From positions 1-59,130 of the forward strand of contig JAUCBJ010003746.1 of the NCBI GenBank assembly GCA_032718475.1: DNA of 59,130 nucleotides, in the 5' to 3' direction. The DNA comes from Nemertoderma westbladi. Taxonomy: Eukaryota > Xenacoelomorpha > Nemertodermatida > Nemertodermatidae. Position numbers and translations under genes: made by a program. Position 1 is the stretch's first letter. Each line of letters starts with the position of its first letter. Below, one piece after another: positions 39,330-49,849 of this stretch. The notes beneath the pieces were generated by a model. The model made no database searches. It saw nothing but the letters and a program-made list of their open reading frames with translations, and was not told where the DNA came from.

Positions 39330-39927
39330 ACTATGTAGGATGTCACAACTATATTATATTCACTAAGTATACAATTATTACAATTCACAGTAATATAATG
39401 GAATAATGAATGGGAGGATATGATGCTTACTAATACGAGACAACACAACGTACAATACGAACACAAATGCATTAAAAGCAAAGGTAAAACATACTGTATA
39501 AGATTACATTCTAATAAAAACTTTGATATGTTCAATAAAACATGGCAGTGGTTGATTACATTAAGTGCTGGATCAACTAATAATAATGATAATTAACTAA
39601 AATTGAAATTAAAATTCGCCTCCCGCATGTATGTAGGATGTCACAACTATATTATATTCACTAAGTATACAATTATTACAATTCACAGTAATATAATGGA
39701 ATAATGAATGGGAGGATATGATGCTTACTAATACGAGACAACACAACGTACAATACGAACACAAATGCATTAAAAGCAAAGGTAAAACATACTGTATAAG
39801 ATTACATTCTAATAAAAACTTTGATATGTTCAATAAAACATGGCAGTGGTTGATTACATTAAGTGCTGGATCAAGTAATAATAATGATAATTAACTAAAA
39901 TTGAAATTAAAATTCGCCTCCCGCATG
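39330..39927. repeat. Recent 298-bp tandem duplication
   Basis: Two copies, about 39332-39629 and 39630-39927, begin ATGTAGGATGTCACAACT and end AATTCGCCTCCCGCATG. By eye they differ by about one base (GGATCAACTAAT against GGATCAAGTAAT). The near-identical minus-strand frames 39260-39535 and 39609-39833 are just the two copies of one hydrophobic random frame. Confidence 0.92.
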
Positions 39928-41203
39928 CTTTAAAATAAAATTGTTATTATTTTAAAAAGTGTAGTAAGAACAAATTACTGTACATATACAACGGAGAAGC
40001 AGGACATATATTAAAAAGAAATAGAAAATATAGTTTGTCTGATACAGTTTGCAACGTAAGTTTGAGTGAGGTGGCGCTTGAGTACAGTACATGAAAGTCT
40101 GAATTCATACAATTTTCCGATTTGCACAACTTTTTTTGTTTTAAATTTCTAAGCAAACACAATTAGTTAATGTCAATAATTTGTAAACCAACCTGCCTGG
40201 CCATCTGTCTGTCTGTTCGTTTGTCGGTCTGTCTGTTCGTTTTTCTGTCTATCCATTTCCATGCAGTAAATCTTTCAATTACAGTAAAACGCCAGATCAC
40301 CAATTACACTGTCACAGAAGTCCAGGACTCATTCTGGGTGGAATATTATTCAGCGCACAAACTCATTAGAGCTGAGTGTCCCCCTCCCTTCCCTGCCTTT
40401 TGGTAAGAGCCAAGAGAGAAAAGACTTCGGTTTCCCTTCTTGTCTCACATTTACCAATAAAATTGTACTTAAGGGACAAATTTAGAGCAGGCAGGTGACT
40501 GATGAATTGCGTATGATGAGTTGGTAATAATTCAATATATATAATCAAATCTCAGATTCACTCTATTCACTATTTCTCAACTAAACTCAAATAAATGTAA
40601 TAATGTAAACAAATATAAACAAATTAAAAATAAACAAGATACAGCCAAATTTACTGATTTATCAATGTTTATACATATAATTATCTGATTATGTATGTAT
40701 TAGGCCTATGTAAGTAGGCCTATTGTTATTGTAAGTATTTTTGTACATGTATCGATACTGCCATAATCGCTATGTTTCCAGTTTCAGGTTCAGCTTCAGC
40801 CTTCAGGGCCCTCCCCCACTCCTGTCTCCACTGCTGCACTGCTCCAAGCTCTACCAACAGACCAACAGACCTACCTCCAGCTGTCCAGTGAGGGGCTTTT
40901 TTTATAGGATTCATGCTGTCATGGAGAATACGCAAAGCAATGGCGCAACGAGAATTAATAATATTGTACATACAGACGAGACATACAGACATACCTACCT
41001 TTCAGAACTTGTATTGAATGTCAGTATGTACCTCGTATTGTACTTAATTCTGATATCAGGATAGTGGATAGTAGGCATACAGTGTAAGTTTGTAAGTACA
41101 CCCACACCATGCCTTTGTAATATAGTGTTGTTCAGTCGTTATTCTGATACATGGCCACGCAGCCACGCCCCAAATTGTTCTACAAATCTTAATGCTGACC
41201 ATA
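39928..41203. other. Non-coding stretch with CTGT-rich microsatellite
   Basis: No gene with a recognisable domain. (TCTG)-rich runs at about 40205-40255. Short frames on both strands near 40730-41060 have no support. Confidence 0.4.
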
Positions 41204-41581
41204 CAAGGATTCCAGAAATGTAAAAACATTTGAATTTGGTTGGGAAATAGCTGAGATATGGGCATTCGAATGTTGCATGTATTTGCTTCCTATGCAGGCC
41301 ATCATATTAATTCTATTAAATAAATACATCATATTCTGGGACATTTTGTTTATCCCCTGTAGCTGGGCAACAATGCAATGGTTCTTTATTCACACTACTG
41401 TATTATGTAGCTATTCATACATAAACAAAAGTTCTAGAATATGGTGTTTTTATTACATAGAATAAATGGCCTGCATATGACTGTAGGAAGTAAATACATG
41501 CAACACTCGAATTGCCCATATCTCATCTACTCATCTATTTCCCAACCAGATTCAAATATTTTTACATTTCTGGAATCCTTG
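41204..41581. mobile_element. 378-bp foldback MITE with ~95-bp inverted arms
   Basis: The left arm from CAAGGATTCCAGAAATGTAA (41204) to TATGCAGGCC (~41300) is inverted on the right from GGCCTGCATATG (~41468) to CATTTCTGGAATCCTTG (41581). The arms pair over about 95 bp with small differences, leaving a ~165-bp centre. No coding content. Confidence 0.82.
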
Positions 41582-41975
41582 CACGGCCTGACGGTCAGCT
41601 TTATTTTGGGTCTGACGGTCAGCTTTCTTTTGGTACCAACAAACATTTTTCAAACACTTGTATATATTTTAGATAAGTACCTTTCTTTAGACTTCCAATA
41701 ATAATTGAGAGGTAATTACTTAAAAGCACTTATACAGTAGCTGTCAACGAAACAGGCTGGCACGGTTAAGCAATTTGATTACTTTGTTTGCAACATGCTT
41801 CCGCTACTATAATTACTAAAACACCGGAACCCGACATGCCGACAATGACGTTACGTTACCAATTGAGCCCTTTTATGAGACTACACACTCATTGAATGTA
41901 TTGCATTCAACAGTACTGCCTTTTTCCTAGTGATGTAAAAGAAATACACAGTATACTGTATATATAAAATAATAT

Positions 41976-42730
41976 GTGCATGTTTCGGTCCCCTGCTTTT
42001 CCTTCTGCTGTCTTCGTCAGATCAAGAATGGCTCCAGAAGTCGAGGATCAGAATCACTAGAGGGAGCCCAACGGCTCCTCTTAACTCCAAAAACAGGTTT
42101 TACAGTTAATTTTGAATGTCCTCAGCAAATCTCTGATCGGATGAGCTTAAGCTCAAAGGTTGCTATGTTTGAGTATGTGGACGACTTCTGTTACCTGGGA
42201 TCATGGATCCGGAAGTCAGATGAGGACCTTCGAATACGTAAGGGAAAGGCATGGGCAGCATTGAATGGGTTTTCCAGGATTTGGAAGTCAACGAGAATTA
42301 ATCGGAAACTTAAGGTCCGATTATTTAGAGCAGCAGTAGTTTCAGTACTCCTCTATGGGAGTCCATACTGGGCTCTAACTGCTGAGGACACCAAATCTCT
42401 GGATGGCACATTCACAAAAATGCTACTCCGGGTTCATTATGCCAAGTACAGTACAATGCACACATCTCCAACCAGACACTATAACATTGGAGGTGTCTCA
42501 TTGGTTCTCCCAAACTTGAAACTAGAACAAAGCCTGTGCACATTATTGTGCTTTGGCAGCCCCATGGAGAAGATAAGCATGGTGGACAGCCTATGACTTT
42601 CGTGGGACACCTCCTAAAGGATACTGGCTTTGAAGATGTGGATAATCTCGCGAAAGTCATGGGGGTTAGTGAGTTGTGGCGTTGCAACTTTGTTAATAAG
42701 CCGGCGGCATAGCATTCTTAATGCACGCTG
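41976..42730 (+). pseudogene. LINE RT C-terminal fragment
   Basis: The 206-residue open piece contains MFEYVDDFCYLGSWIRKSDE (post-RT segment), GKAWAALNGFSRIWKST, LKVRLFRAAVVSVLLYGSPY and MHTSPTRHYNIGGVS; it then shifts frame to HGGQPMTFVGHLLKDTGFED and a tail GCCGGCGGCATAGCATTCTT. It lacks the catalytic RT motifs. The same domain order is seen at 46850-47560 and 23040-23560. Confidence 0.82.
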
Positions 42731-42854
42731 CATTGGACTTGCCAATTGTGGATTGTATGGTGGTGACAAAATGTTTTTGTTGAGCTGGCATAGCATCTCA
42801 ATGTGCAGTTTCAATGCAGCATGCTGATTATAGCAGTAGTATTAGTATTAGTCA

Positions 42855-42995
42855 TCGGGCGCATGTGAAGTATATCGGACTTTCCGCTATTAAACTGTAT
42901 TTCACTTTGCATTTTACCCCCACTGTGAAGTGAAGAATACAAGGTTTTCAATAAAAATCCAGGTTACAGAAAGGCTGAATCTAACCAAAACATAA
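42855..42995. repeat. Dispersed repeat shared with 50800-51000
   Basis: GGGCGCATGTGAAG, then GTGAAGAATAC-AAGGTTTTC, then CAGGTTACAGAA-GGCTGAATCTAACCAAAAC occur here and, in the same order and strand, at about 50800-51000. A shorter relative lies near 37650-37710 (CAGGTTACAGATGCAG, CTAAAACAATAAACG). It is a family of unidentified interspersed repeats. Confidence 0.7.
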
Positions 42996-43007
42996 AACAA
43001 ATTGTGT

Positions 43008-43150
43008 CTGCTGTGGGTTGTCTGCTGTCGCTGGTCTGCTGTGGCCTGTCAGTTCCCTGCTGTCGGTTATTTGTTGTCGGTTTTCTGCTGTCGGTTGTCT
43101 GCTGTCGGTTGACTGCTGTCGATTGTTTGCTGTCGGTTGTCGGTCAACAA
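43008..43150. repeat. Minisatellite, TCTGCTGTCGGTTG-type units
   Basis: About ten irregular units of 11-14 bp (CTGCTGTCGGTTGT and variants). The minus-strand frame of repeated RQPTA/NRQQ residues is a repeat product. Confidence 0.85.
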
Positions 43151-43470
43151 AGTGTGAATGGAACGTTTCTTGCTTGATAGAATCTATCTCAAGGAACTCC
43201 ACCAACTCATCGCGTTACGCTGAAATGAGGTACAATGAGGCGTTACGAGGATATTACCAAAGAGCTGATAAGTTGACATGATATTAAGAAAAATTTACTA
43301 TTTTAAGTCCAATCCATAACTTATGGGAAATTGTTATATAGCTTGGCACAAATTTGGTTAATGAATAACCCTTACTTAATCTAAGAACTAAATCAAGCAA
43401 TATTTTACCATAAAATTGTTTTTCTGAAATAATGTTTACGTACAGTATAAGATCTTAATAATAAATTAGG

Positions 43471-44811
43471 TTAATCAACAGTTTCTCTAGATGAATATAG
43501 TGACGCCTCCAGGACGACATGTCCATCGCCGTAAGCCGCCATTAAATCGTTCACAATCTGTTCACTATTCTTTTCACTGGAATATTTCTGGGAAACGTGA
43601 AGGTTGGCGACGGTTGCAACAATAGCCATAATAATGAACATAACGAAATCTGAAATATTAAGAACCTTTTGCCAAATGTTTCGGCGCTTGTACCATCTTA
43701 TAGAGATAATGTTTTGAGGGGGGCACTCATATTTACAACCATTTGATTCATGTATCACATTTTCAATTTCAACAGGAGATGAACTGTCGCCTTTTGATTC
43801 CTCTTTGCCAACATAAGAACGTGCTTTTGATAGAATCACACACATAATGACACAGATTAGAGTAAACAAAACATTAAAGTAATACAATTGGCAAAGAATA
43901 GGTAGGGTCTTTCCTGAAGGCGGGAGGTAATCCTGCACTACAACCATATTGAGAAGTTGGGCAAAGAAAACTGCCGAAACGAGACTGATGCGATCACCTT
44001 GTTCATGTGGTATGAGATATATAAAGGGGATGATGCAACTTATAATGATGGAAGGAAATATTATTGTCTTGAAGTGGAATTGCGGGGCTCTGTGTAAAGT
44101 TATAGCATAAACAAGGGTTGTGAACAGATCTGGTCCTTTTCCAGGCTTTGTCAGGCGTTCAGTTTGCTCAGAAGTTATTATACTGTGATCCCAAAGCCAT
44201 TCATTTGATGATAAGTCAACAGACATCATTATTGGAAGCATAAGAGTTTCACTCCAAGTCAGATTGACAAAACTATCATTGTAGGTCCATGAAGAAATGT
44301 TGAACATGAGAAGTTGAACATCATATGGGAAATAAGTTGCCCCCAAGTTTTGAATTGAATGCATTTTCCATCTCTGATACAATCTCATCTCACCAGTAGA
44401 CTCGACAGCAACATAGTTCACCTCATCACCTATCCCAACCTCTAACATACCCACCAAAACAATATTAGGAGTCCATACCTTGTTCGGATCAACAATAATC
44501 TCAGTAATACCAAGGTACTCATCTGGGTCCCATTGAAGCATTTCATCCTTCCAGAAAATAGTGACACAGGCAGAAAATGTCAGTGCGGAATGGATGATAT
44601 TAATGTCAATAAGGTGGGTCAGCTGAAATAAAACTCCGACATTTATAACATTACTCTGGTTGTTAATTGGTCGTGTATGAGGAAAATAATCATCAAACAG
44701 TTTATTATTTAGTTCAGTACTTGCTTTCATTATAGTTCTATTAACTTGATGGCTGTTGCTATGCACTGTCACCACTAAACCCATTGAAATTATAATTGAT
44801 ATTGCTCTCAT
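43471..44811 (-). CDS. Pentameric ligand-gated ion channel subunit (nicotinic-receptor-like) lacking the Cys-loop cysteines, intronless
   Basis: The 446-residue product has a signal peptide (MRAISIIISMGLVVTVHS), an extracellular ligand-binding-type domain (LQWDPDEYLGI ~93-102; loop-A-like KVWTPNIVLVG 111-121; TYFPYDVQLLMFNISSWTY 159-177), and four membrane segments: M1 ~248-268, M2 ~272-292 with DRISLVSAVFF, M3 ~305-326, M4 ~385-403. The expected Cys-loop pair, spaced by 13 residues, is replaced by Gln154 and Leu168; only one Cys (82) is extracellular, and no vicinal Cys pair is present. The fold markers WxPD-like, FPYD and SSWTY are kept, so this looks like a divergent functional subunit and not a decayed gene. 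One uninterrupted exon; ATG has A at -3. The ligand cannot be predicted. A Cys-less branch of pLGICs is the best family description. Confidence 0.88.
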   Translation of the reverse strand: MRAISIIISMGLVVTVHSNSHQVNRTIMKASTELNNKLFDDYFPHTRPINNQSNVINVGVLFQLTHLIDINIIHSALTFSACVTIFWKDEMLQWDPDEYLGITEIIVDPNKVWTPNIVLVGMLEVGIGDEVNYVAVESTGEMRLYQRWKMHSIQNLGATYFPYDVQLLMFNISSWTYNDSFVNLTWSETLMLPIMMSVDLSSNEWLWDHSIITSEQTERLTKPGKGPDLFTTLVYAITLHRAPQFHFKTIIFPSIIISCIIPFIYLIPHEQGDRISLVSAVFFAQLLNMVVVQDYLPPSGKTLPILCQLYYFNVLFTLICVIMCVILSKARSYVGKEESKGDSSSPVEIENVIHESNGCKYECPPQNIISIRWYKRRNIWQKVLNISDFVMFIIMAIVATVANLHVSQKYSSEKNSEQIVNDLMAAYGDGHVVLEASLYSSRETVD

Positions 44812-44873
44812 TGTGTAGTAGTATAGCTTCTCAGTCTACTGATTAGTGATTAAATTGTGTGAAGAGTAATATC

Positions 44874-44985
44874 ATATAGGGTTATCATATAGGGAGGGAT
44901 ATCATATTGGAATATCATATAGGGATATCATATAGGGATATCATATTGGGATATCATATTGGGATATCATATAGGGATATAACCA
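44874..44985. repeat. 15-bp minisatellite (GATATCATATAGGG) in the channel gene's upstream region
   Basis: About eight units of (G)ATATCATATAGGG or ATATCATATTGGG begin ~60 bp upstream of the ATG of the channel gene (minus strand). They repeat a GATATC palindrome and could affect promoter spacing. No TATA or initiator is assigned. Confidence 0.88.
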
Positions 44986-45303
44986 ACCATTAACCAATAA
45001 GTTTGCCTGTTCCACTTCTGATAATAAAAAAACGACTTCGTGATATTATATAATTTATTGTCCGGATTAAATTACACACGTAGGGTAGGTTAAAATTATA
45101 ATAGTGATATAAAGTAGACCTATTTGTAAGTCATACAACCAATTAATTGCATTTAAGTAATTTAATGCTTCAAAGCATTATAAAATATTTCCTATTTGTA
45201 ATTATTATTATTTATCAATATTGAGTTATAAAAATTTATAAGACAGAAGGAGAGAAATATCGCCGTTATAAAGTTATTCTTTTTGGCAACAAATAATCAT
45301 AAT
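44986..45303. other. AT-rich stretch upstream of the channel gene
   Basis: No gene seen. Distal 5' flank of the minus-strand channel gene, up to the C/G palindrome at 45304. Confidence 0.35.
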
Positions 45304-45329
45304 CCCCCCCTCCCCGGAGGGGGGGGGGA
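45304..45329. repeat. C/G-only perfect palindrome
   Basis: CCCCCCCTCCCC is followed at once by GGAGGGGGGGGG; the two halves are complementary with CCGG at the centre. It may form a cruciform or quadruplex and is a possible assembly weak point. Confidence 0.85.
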
Positions 45330-45879
45330 TGCTAAATTTAACCAAAAATTGCTTCGCCAAATCTAGCAGTTTTTGTTCTGTGTTGACACCTTCAATCTAC
45401 CAGAGCTTCCCTTATCATAGATTCCAAATTAGTTTATCGTACTAGTTTATTATCGTACACTTATCGCATTAGTTTCATTACTTCGTGGTCAGATGTTTGG
45501 GTGCGATTATACTACGTATTGATAGATAGGCCTTGGTTCAAATTTGTCCAGTAATTGCAGTGTCAGAGAATAGCGCGTTACGGACTTGACCACTGAAATG
45601 CCATCTTATTTTTAAACAAATGACCCATTTTTGTCCTTAATTGCACCGATTTTTCGGAGACTAAAAGCGAGGTGAGCGACGAAATAAGCGAGCTTAGCAT
45701 ACGCACGCGTACCACTGTTTCAGCAGTTGGCAGTAGGGTCTGTCAGTATGTCTGTGAATCTGTCTGTTGGAAAATCATTCAATGCGAATAAATCAGTCAA
45801 TCTTTGATGATATATAACCAAACTTTGTATAAATGAAGTCTCTGAAAAATCTAAAACATTATATGCTTGAGAGCACTCA

Positions 45880-47570
45880 AAAGTGTCCCAGTCTCTCGTT
45901 AGAAGGAGAACTGGACAGTGATGTTCTGATTAAGGACATGGGGGGCGGTTGGCGACATGTTCTCGACAAGCAGTTAATGATGCAGGATTGAGTGGATCAG
46001 CATACATTATTAACTTTCCTGGGAGACTTTAATGCAAGTCTATATCAATCATTTAGCTCGCCCTGATTCTATAGCTATACTGTTAACCGAAATTCCCTCA
46101 ATCTTCAGAATTTCATCTCTGGAAATGGATTGTTTTCGGCTGGAACCCAGTTCAAGAAGAGAACTGGAAAGTCCCAGATAGTCCTGAAGAAATGATCACA
46201 AAGAAGTTGGTCCTTACCCCAAAGAAGGGCAACCTAACAACTTATGGATCTTTTCGTGGAATCTCGTTAATCTCGATTACTGAAAGCTATACAATAGAAT
46301 TATATTAAATCGCATCAGGGATCCTGTTGAGAGACTGTTACGTGGGAACCAAAACGGGTTCCGTAAAGGTCGTGGCACCATGGAATCTATTTTGGCACTT
46401 AATCGAAGTGTTATCAACAAAAAAAGACAGACGTCTGGCTATTATCTTTGTTGTCTTCATTAAGATCTTTGACTTAGTTTCCCGACCACGTATGTTCAGC
46501 ATATTTGCAGCATATGGGATCCCTGAGGAAATTATCGCAGCATCAGATCACTGTACGCTGGTTCCACCACATTTGTGTCTACTACTGATAGTGAGACAGA
46601 TCCATTCAAAGTCTAATGGGGAGTCCTTCACCATTGCACCATTCTTATTCATAATTGTTGTTGATTACGTTCTAAGCATGTCCTTAGATCATCTTAATAA
46701 AGATTGGGTGATGGTAGCAACCCCTGCTGGCACAAGAAGTAGGGGAAATACAGCAATGTACCTTACTGATGTAGACTTTGCTAATGACTTAGGGTTACTG
46801 TCAGAATCACAAGAGGGATCCCAAAGCGGGTTGTTTCTAGTGTTGGTCTTTTTGTAAACTCCAAGAAGGCCAAAATTATGACAGTGAACCTTGACAGCCC
46901 TCAAGAAATGTCTGATCGTACGTAAGGGCATAAGCTCCAGTGATGGCTTGCTTGAGCATATGAATGACTTCTGCTACTTGGGATCATCGATCTGGAAATC
47001 TGAAGACCTTCGGATGTAAGGGAAAGGCATGTGGAGCATTGAATATTCTGTCTAGGATTGGGAAGTCCCATAGAATAAAGCGGAATTCAAGATTATATTA
47101 TTTATGGCAACAGTTTTACCAGTACTGTTGTATGGTAGTGCATGCGGGGCTCTGACTGCTGAGGATACCAAATCTTGGATGTCAATTACAAGATTGTATA
47201 CAAGAATGCTGCGCCGGATACAATGAACACATCTCCAATCAACTTTATTCAACCTTGGAGGTGTTTCTTTAGATTTACCTTGCTTGAGACTAACACGGAA
47301 CCGCCTCCGCTTTTGCAGGACATTGCTTTTGCCGTAAGGACCAGCCTGTGCATAATCTTGTGGTGACGTCATGGAGTGAATAAGCATGGATGACAGCCCA
47401 TGACTATCGTGAGAAGCCTCTTAAAAGACACTGCCCTCGAAGATGATAAATTGAAGATGATTGAAGATGATCTAGCAACTGTCATGGGTGATAGGGAGTT
47501 GTGGCGACGCAATTTTGTCGACAAGCCGGTACAGCATTCTTAAAAATGCAGCTGCAATGCAGCATATATA
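45880..47570 (+). pseudogene. Decayed LINE, endonuclease to RT C-terminus
   Basis: Fragments in order: endonuclease (~46015-46160: FLGDFNASL-like words, then FISGNGLFSAGTQFKKR); RT start (~46195-46310, KKGNL...FRGISLIS); NQNGFRKGRGTMESILAL (~46345-46400); FAAYGIPEEIIA (~46505-46540); DVDFANDLGLLSES (~46768-46810), where the catalytic FADD box has become FAND; then CYLGSSIWKSE, and a tail GTTGTGGCGACGCAATTTTG (~47505) and CAAGCCGGTACAGCATTCTT. Many stops and shifts. It is the longest copy of the LINE family in this window. Confidence 0.83.
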
Positions 47571-48139
47571 ATGCAGCTGCAATGCATGAGCGATGGTGCA
47601 GCTTCTAACGCTAACAATTAAAACTTTTTGGTTAGCTTTGGGGTTGGAATTGGGAGACACATCTTGGAGAGTGGTGTTATACATTTTGTTTTTCGTTTTG
47701 GTAGTCTTCCTTCCCCCAGTAGACAACCCCCAATGTTAATTCTTTGTTTTAATTTATTGAAATAAAACCCCTTATGTCTATTTGGCGGTGTTCTTTAGAG
47801 AATTGACCATTGTCATTCTTGATATTATGAAGTTGAAGAAAGTCTCCACCCTCTCTCGATGTCAATCTGTCAAGAAGTTCTGTTATGCAACACAGACACC
47901 GATGCCAAGGAACAAATACTAAATAAGTTTAGTTTCAATGCATATGCAATCTATATGTACTTGCTTCTGCTTTGCTCGTGCTAAAAACATGCCAATTCGT
48001 ATAAAACTCAACCCCTCGAACAAAATGGTTTGTCCACTTGCGGTCAATTTGGGCCACTATTTGTTAAAAGGATGAGAACTAAACAAATAGAAACGACGAT
48101 AAACTTAAATTGATATAATAATACAAAGTAATCAATCGC
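47571..48139. other. Non-coding stretch
   Basis: No gene seen. A duplicated AATGCAGCTGCAATGCA word at 47545-47590 marks the LINE tail. Nothing else recognised. Confidence 0.35.
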
Positions 48140-48283
48140 TTTTACACTTAACACTTTGCTTGAGCGCCGGTCATGTAATCTATTGGTTGTAGGTTCAGCC
48201 CCGCCAGGCTCCACTCAGCCTTTCATCCACTGGGGTCGATAAAATGAGTACCAGTTAAATTACTGGGAGCAAATACAAGGGAT
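48140..48283 (+). mobile_element. tRNA-derived SINE
   Basis: A-box-like TTGAGCGCCGG (~48161) and B-box-like GGTTCAGCCCC (~48192-48202) are followed by CACTCAGCCTTTCATCCACT, GGGGTCGATAAAATGAGTAC and CAGTT...ACTGGGAGC. The GGTCGATAAAAT-AGTACCAGTT tail is, to my knowledge, a shared block of tRNA-type SINEs known from molluscs and other invertebrates. The 3' end runs straight into the 36-bp minisatellite. Confidence 0.75.
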
Positions 48284-48893
48284 ATGAGTAGCGCCCACCC
48301 CTACCTTCGGGTGGCAGATAGGAGTAGCTCCCACCCCTACCTTCGGGTAGCAGATAGGAGTAGCGCCCACCCCTACCTTCGGGTAGCAGATAGGAGTAGC
48401 GCCCACCCCTACCCTCGGGTAGCAGATAGGAGTAGCGCCCACCCCTACCTTCGGGTAGCCGATAGGAGTAGCGCCCACCCCTACCTTCGGGTAGCAGATA
48501 GGAGTAGCGCCCACCCCTACCTTCGGGTAGCAGATAGGAGTAGAGCCCTCCCCTACCTTCGGGTAGCAGATAGGAGTAGCGCCCATCCCTACCTTCGGGT
48601 AGCAGATAGGAGTAGCGCCCATCCCTACCGTCGGGGAGCAGATAGGAGTAGAGCCCTCCCCTACCTTCGGGTAGCAGATAGGAGTAGCGCCCATCCCTAC
48701 CTTCGGGGAGCAGATAGGAGTAGAGCCCTCCCCTACCTTCGGGTAGCAGATAGGAGTAGCGCCCATCCCTGCCTTCGGGTAGCAGATAGGAGTAGAGCCC
48801 TCCCTACCTTCGGGTAGCAGATAGGAGTAACGCCCATCCCTACCTTCGGGTAGCAGATAGGAGTAGCGCCCATCCCTACCTTCGGGGAGCAGC
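48284..48893. repeat. 36-bp minisatellite, open in frame on both strands
   Basis: About 17 units of 36 bp carry TAGCGCCCACCCCTACCTTC, GGGTAGCAGATAGGAG and variants (GAGCCCTCCCC, GCGCCCATCCC). Because 36 is divisible by 3 and units carry no stop, both strands show long frames (SSAHPYLRVADR on plus, GATPICYPKVGV on minus). One unit near 48802 lacks a base. It starts at the 3' end of a SINE. Confidence 0.93.
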
Positions 48894-49372
48894 TATCGAA
48901 AGAAGAGCCTTTGGGTCGCCTCCGGCCTCTGCCGACTGTTTGCTTTGAACATTTAACCCTATAATTAAGATTGTACCCATTTAACCATATAACTCTTTTA
49001 TAACTATATTCTTTAGTTTAGAATGGTATTGTACATGCATACAGTATTGAAACTATTTAATGTTTATCTAATGAGAATGACTTTAGTTTAGTTTTATATG
49101 TCTATCTATCCGAACGACGGTATTAAAAAACCCTTTGAACTCTTATCGAGACACTTTAATTGACTTATATTTGAACTATTTATTGAACTATTACAAATAC
49201 TCTTACACACTAACTCGTATTATCTGTATTGTCGAACTGTCGCGCTCGTTAATTATAGGGTACTATGTATCATAATTAAATAGTTCGTTGATTATTCGTA
49301 TATTGAACGTGTAATTTAATTAACTAGTCCAGGATGGGTTACTGACTGTGGTCTGTCACCCGCCACCCAACT
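48894..49372. other. AT-rich spacer
   Basis: No gene seen between the two arrays. Confidence 0.35.
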
Positions 49373-49645
49373 ATACACACCCACACCCACCCACACTCAC
49401 ACCTACTTGCACATCTACTTACCAAACCCACCCACCCCTACAGCAACCTACTTACCCGCACCCACCCACACTAACCCCTACTTGCACCTCTACTTTACCC
49501 ACCCCCACCTAAACACACCCCACCCTACTTACCCACACCCACCCACACTCACCCCTACTTGCACATCTACTTTACCCACCCCCACCCACACACACCTAAT
49601 CCTACTTACCCGCACCCATCCACCCACACCTATACTTGCACGTTT
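49373..49645. repeat. C/A-rich array (CACCCACAC, CCCCTACTTGCAC)
   Basis: About 3-4 diverged units of ~75-85 bp contain CACCCACCCACACT, CCCCTACTTGCACATC and TACTTTACCCACCC, with a CACAC sub-period. The strand has almost no G. A Pro/Thr-rich frame is a product of the repeat. Confidence 0.85.
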
Positions 49646-49742
49646 TTTTTCCCATGAAATACGTAAATTGTGCAATTCTTTAATAAAAGATAGAGCGATA
49701 TAGACTTATAAAATAAATTGAACTGTATTATTAACTTTTAGT

Positions 49743-49803
49743 CATAGCGTACTCTATTAAGTAGTACGCTATGCTATAGAGTACGCTATGCTGATAATAT
49801 TTT
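49743..49803. repeat. Short repeats of GTACGCTAT upstream of the ribozyme
   Basis: TAGCGTACTCTATTAAGTAG and TACGCTATGCTATAGAG and TACGCTATGCTGATAATA contain three copies of (GA)GTACGCTATGCT or its inverse, forming a small foldback just 5' of the hammerhead. Confidence 0.6.
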
Positions 49804-49849
49804 AGCGCTACTGATGAGGCCTGATAGGCTGAAACGTACGTATAGCGCT
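49804..49849 (+). ncRNA. Complete type I hammerhead ribozyme motif
   Basis: Stem I AGCGCTA (49804-49810) pairs perfectly with TAGCGCT (49843-49849). Core CTGATGA is 49811-49817. Stem II GGCC-TGATA-GGCT is 49818-49830 (4 bp, one G-U). GAA is 49831-49833. A very short stem III, ACG-TA-CGT, is 49834-49841. The cleavage-site base is A at 49842, giving a GUA triplet and a predicted cut before 49843. All invariant core bases are present. Short stem III and open stem I are the form reported for retroelement-linked hammerheads (Penelope-like elements, animal retrozymes). Directly downstream is GGTTCAACCCC, a B-box-like sequence. A related core lies at 27446-27485 (-). No protein frame of a carrier element is seen nearby. 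Confidence 0.82.

Noticed and set aside
40499-40530. Another hammerhead (CTGATGA present)
   Set aside because: No stem II and no GAAA follow. Other CTGATGA-like words at 35868 and 26896 fail in the same way.
48260-48817. 168- and 177-codon frames in the 36-bp array
   Set aside because: The unit is a multiple of three and stop-free on both strands; no start context, flanking coding sequence or domain.
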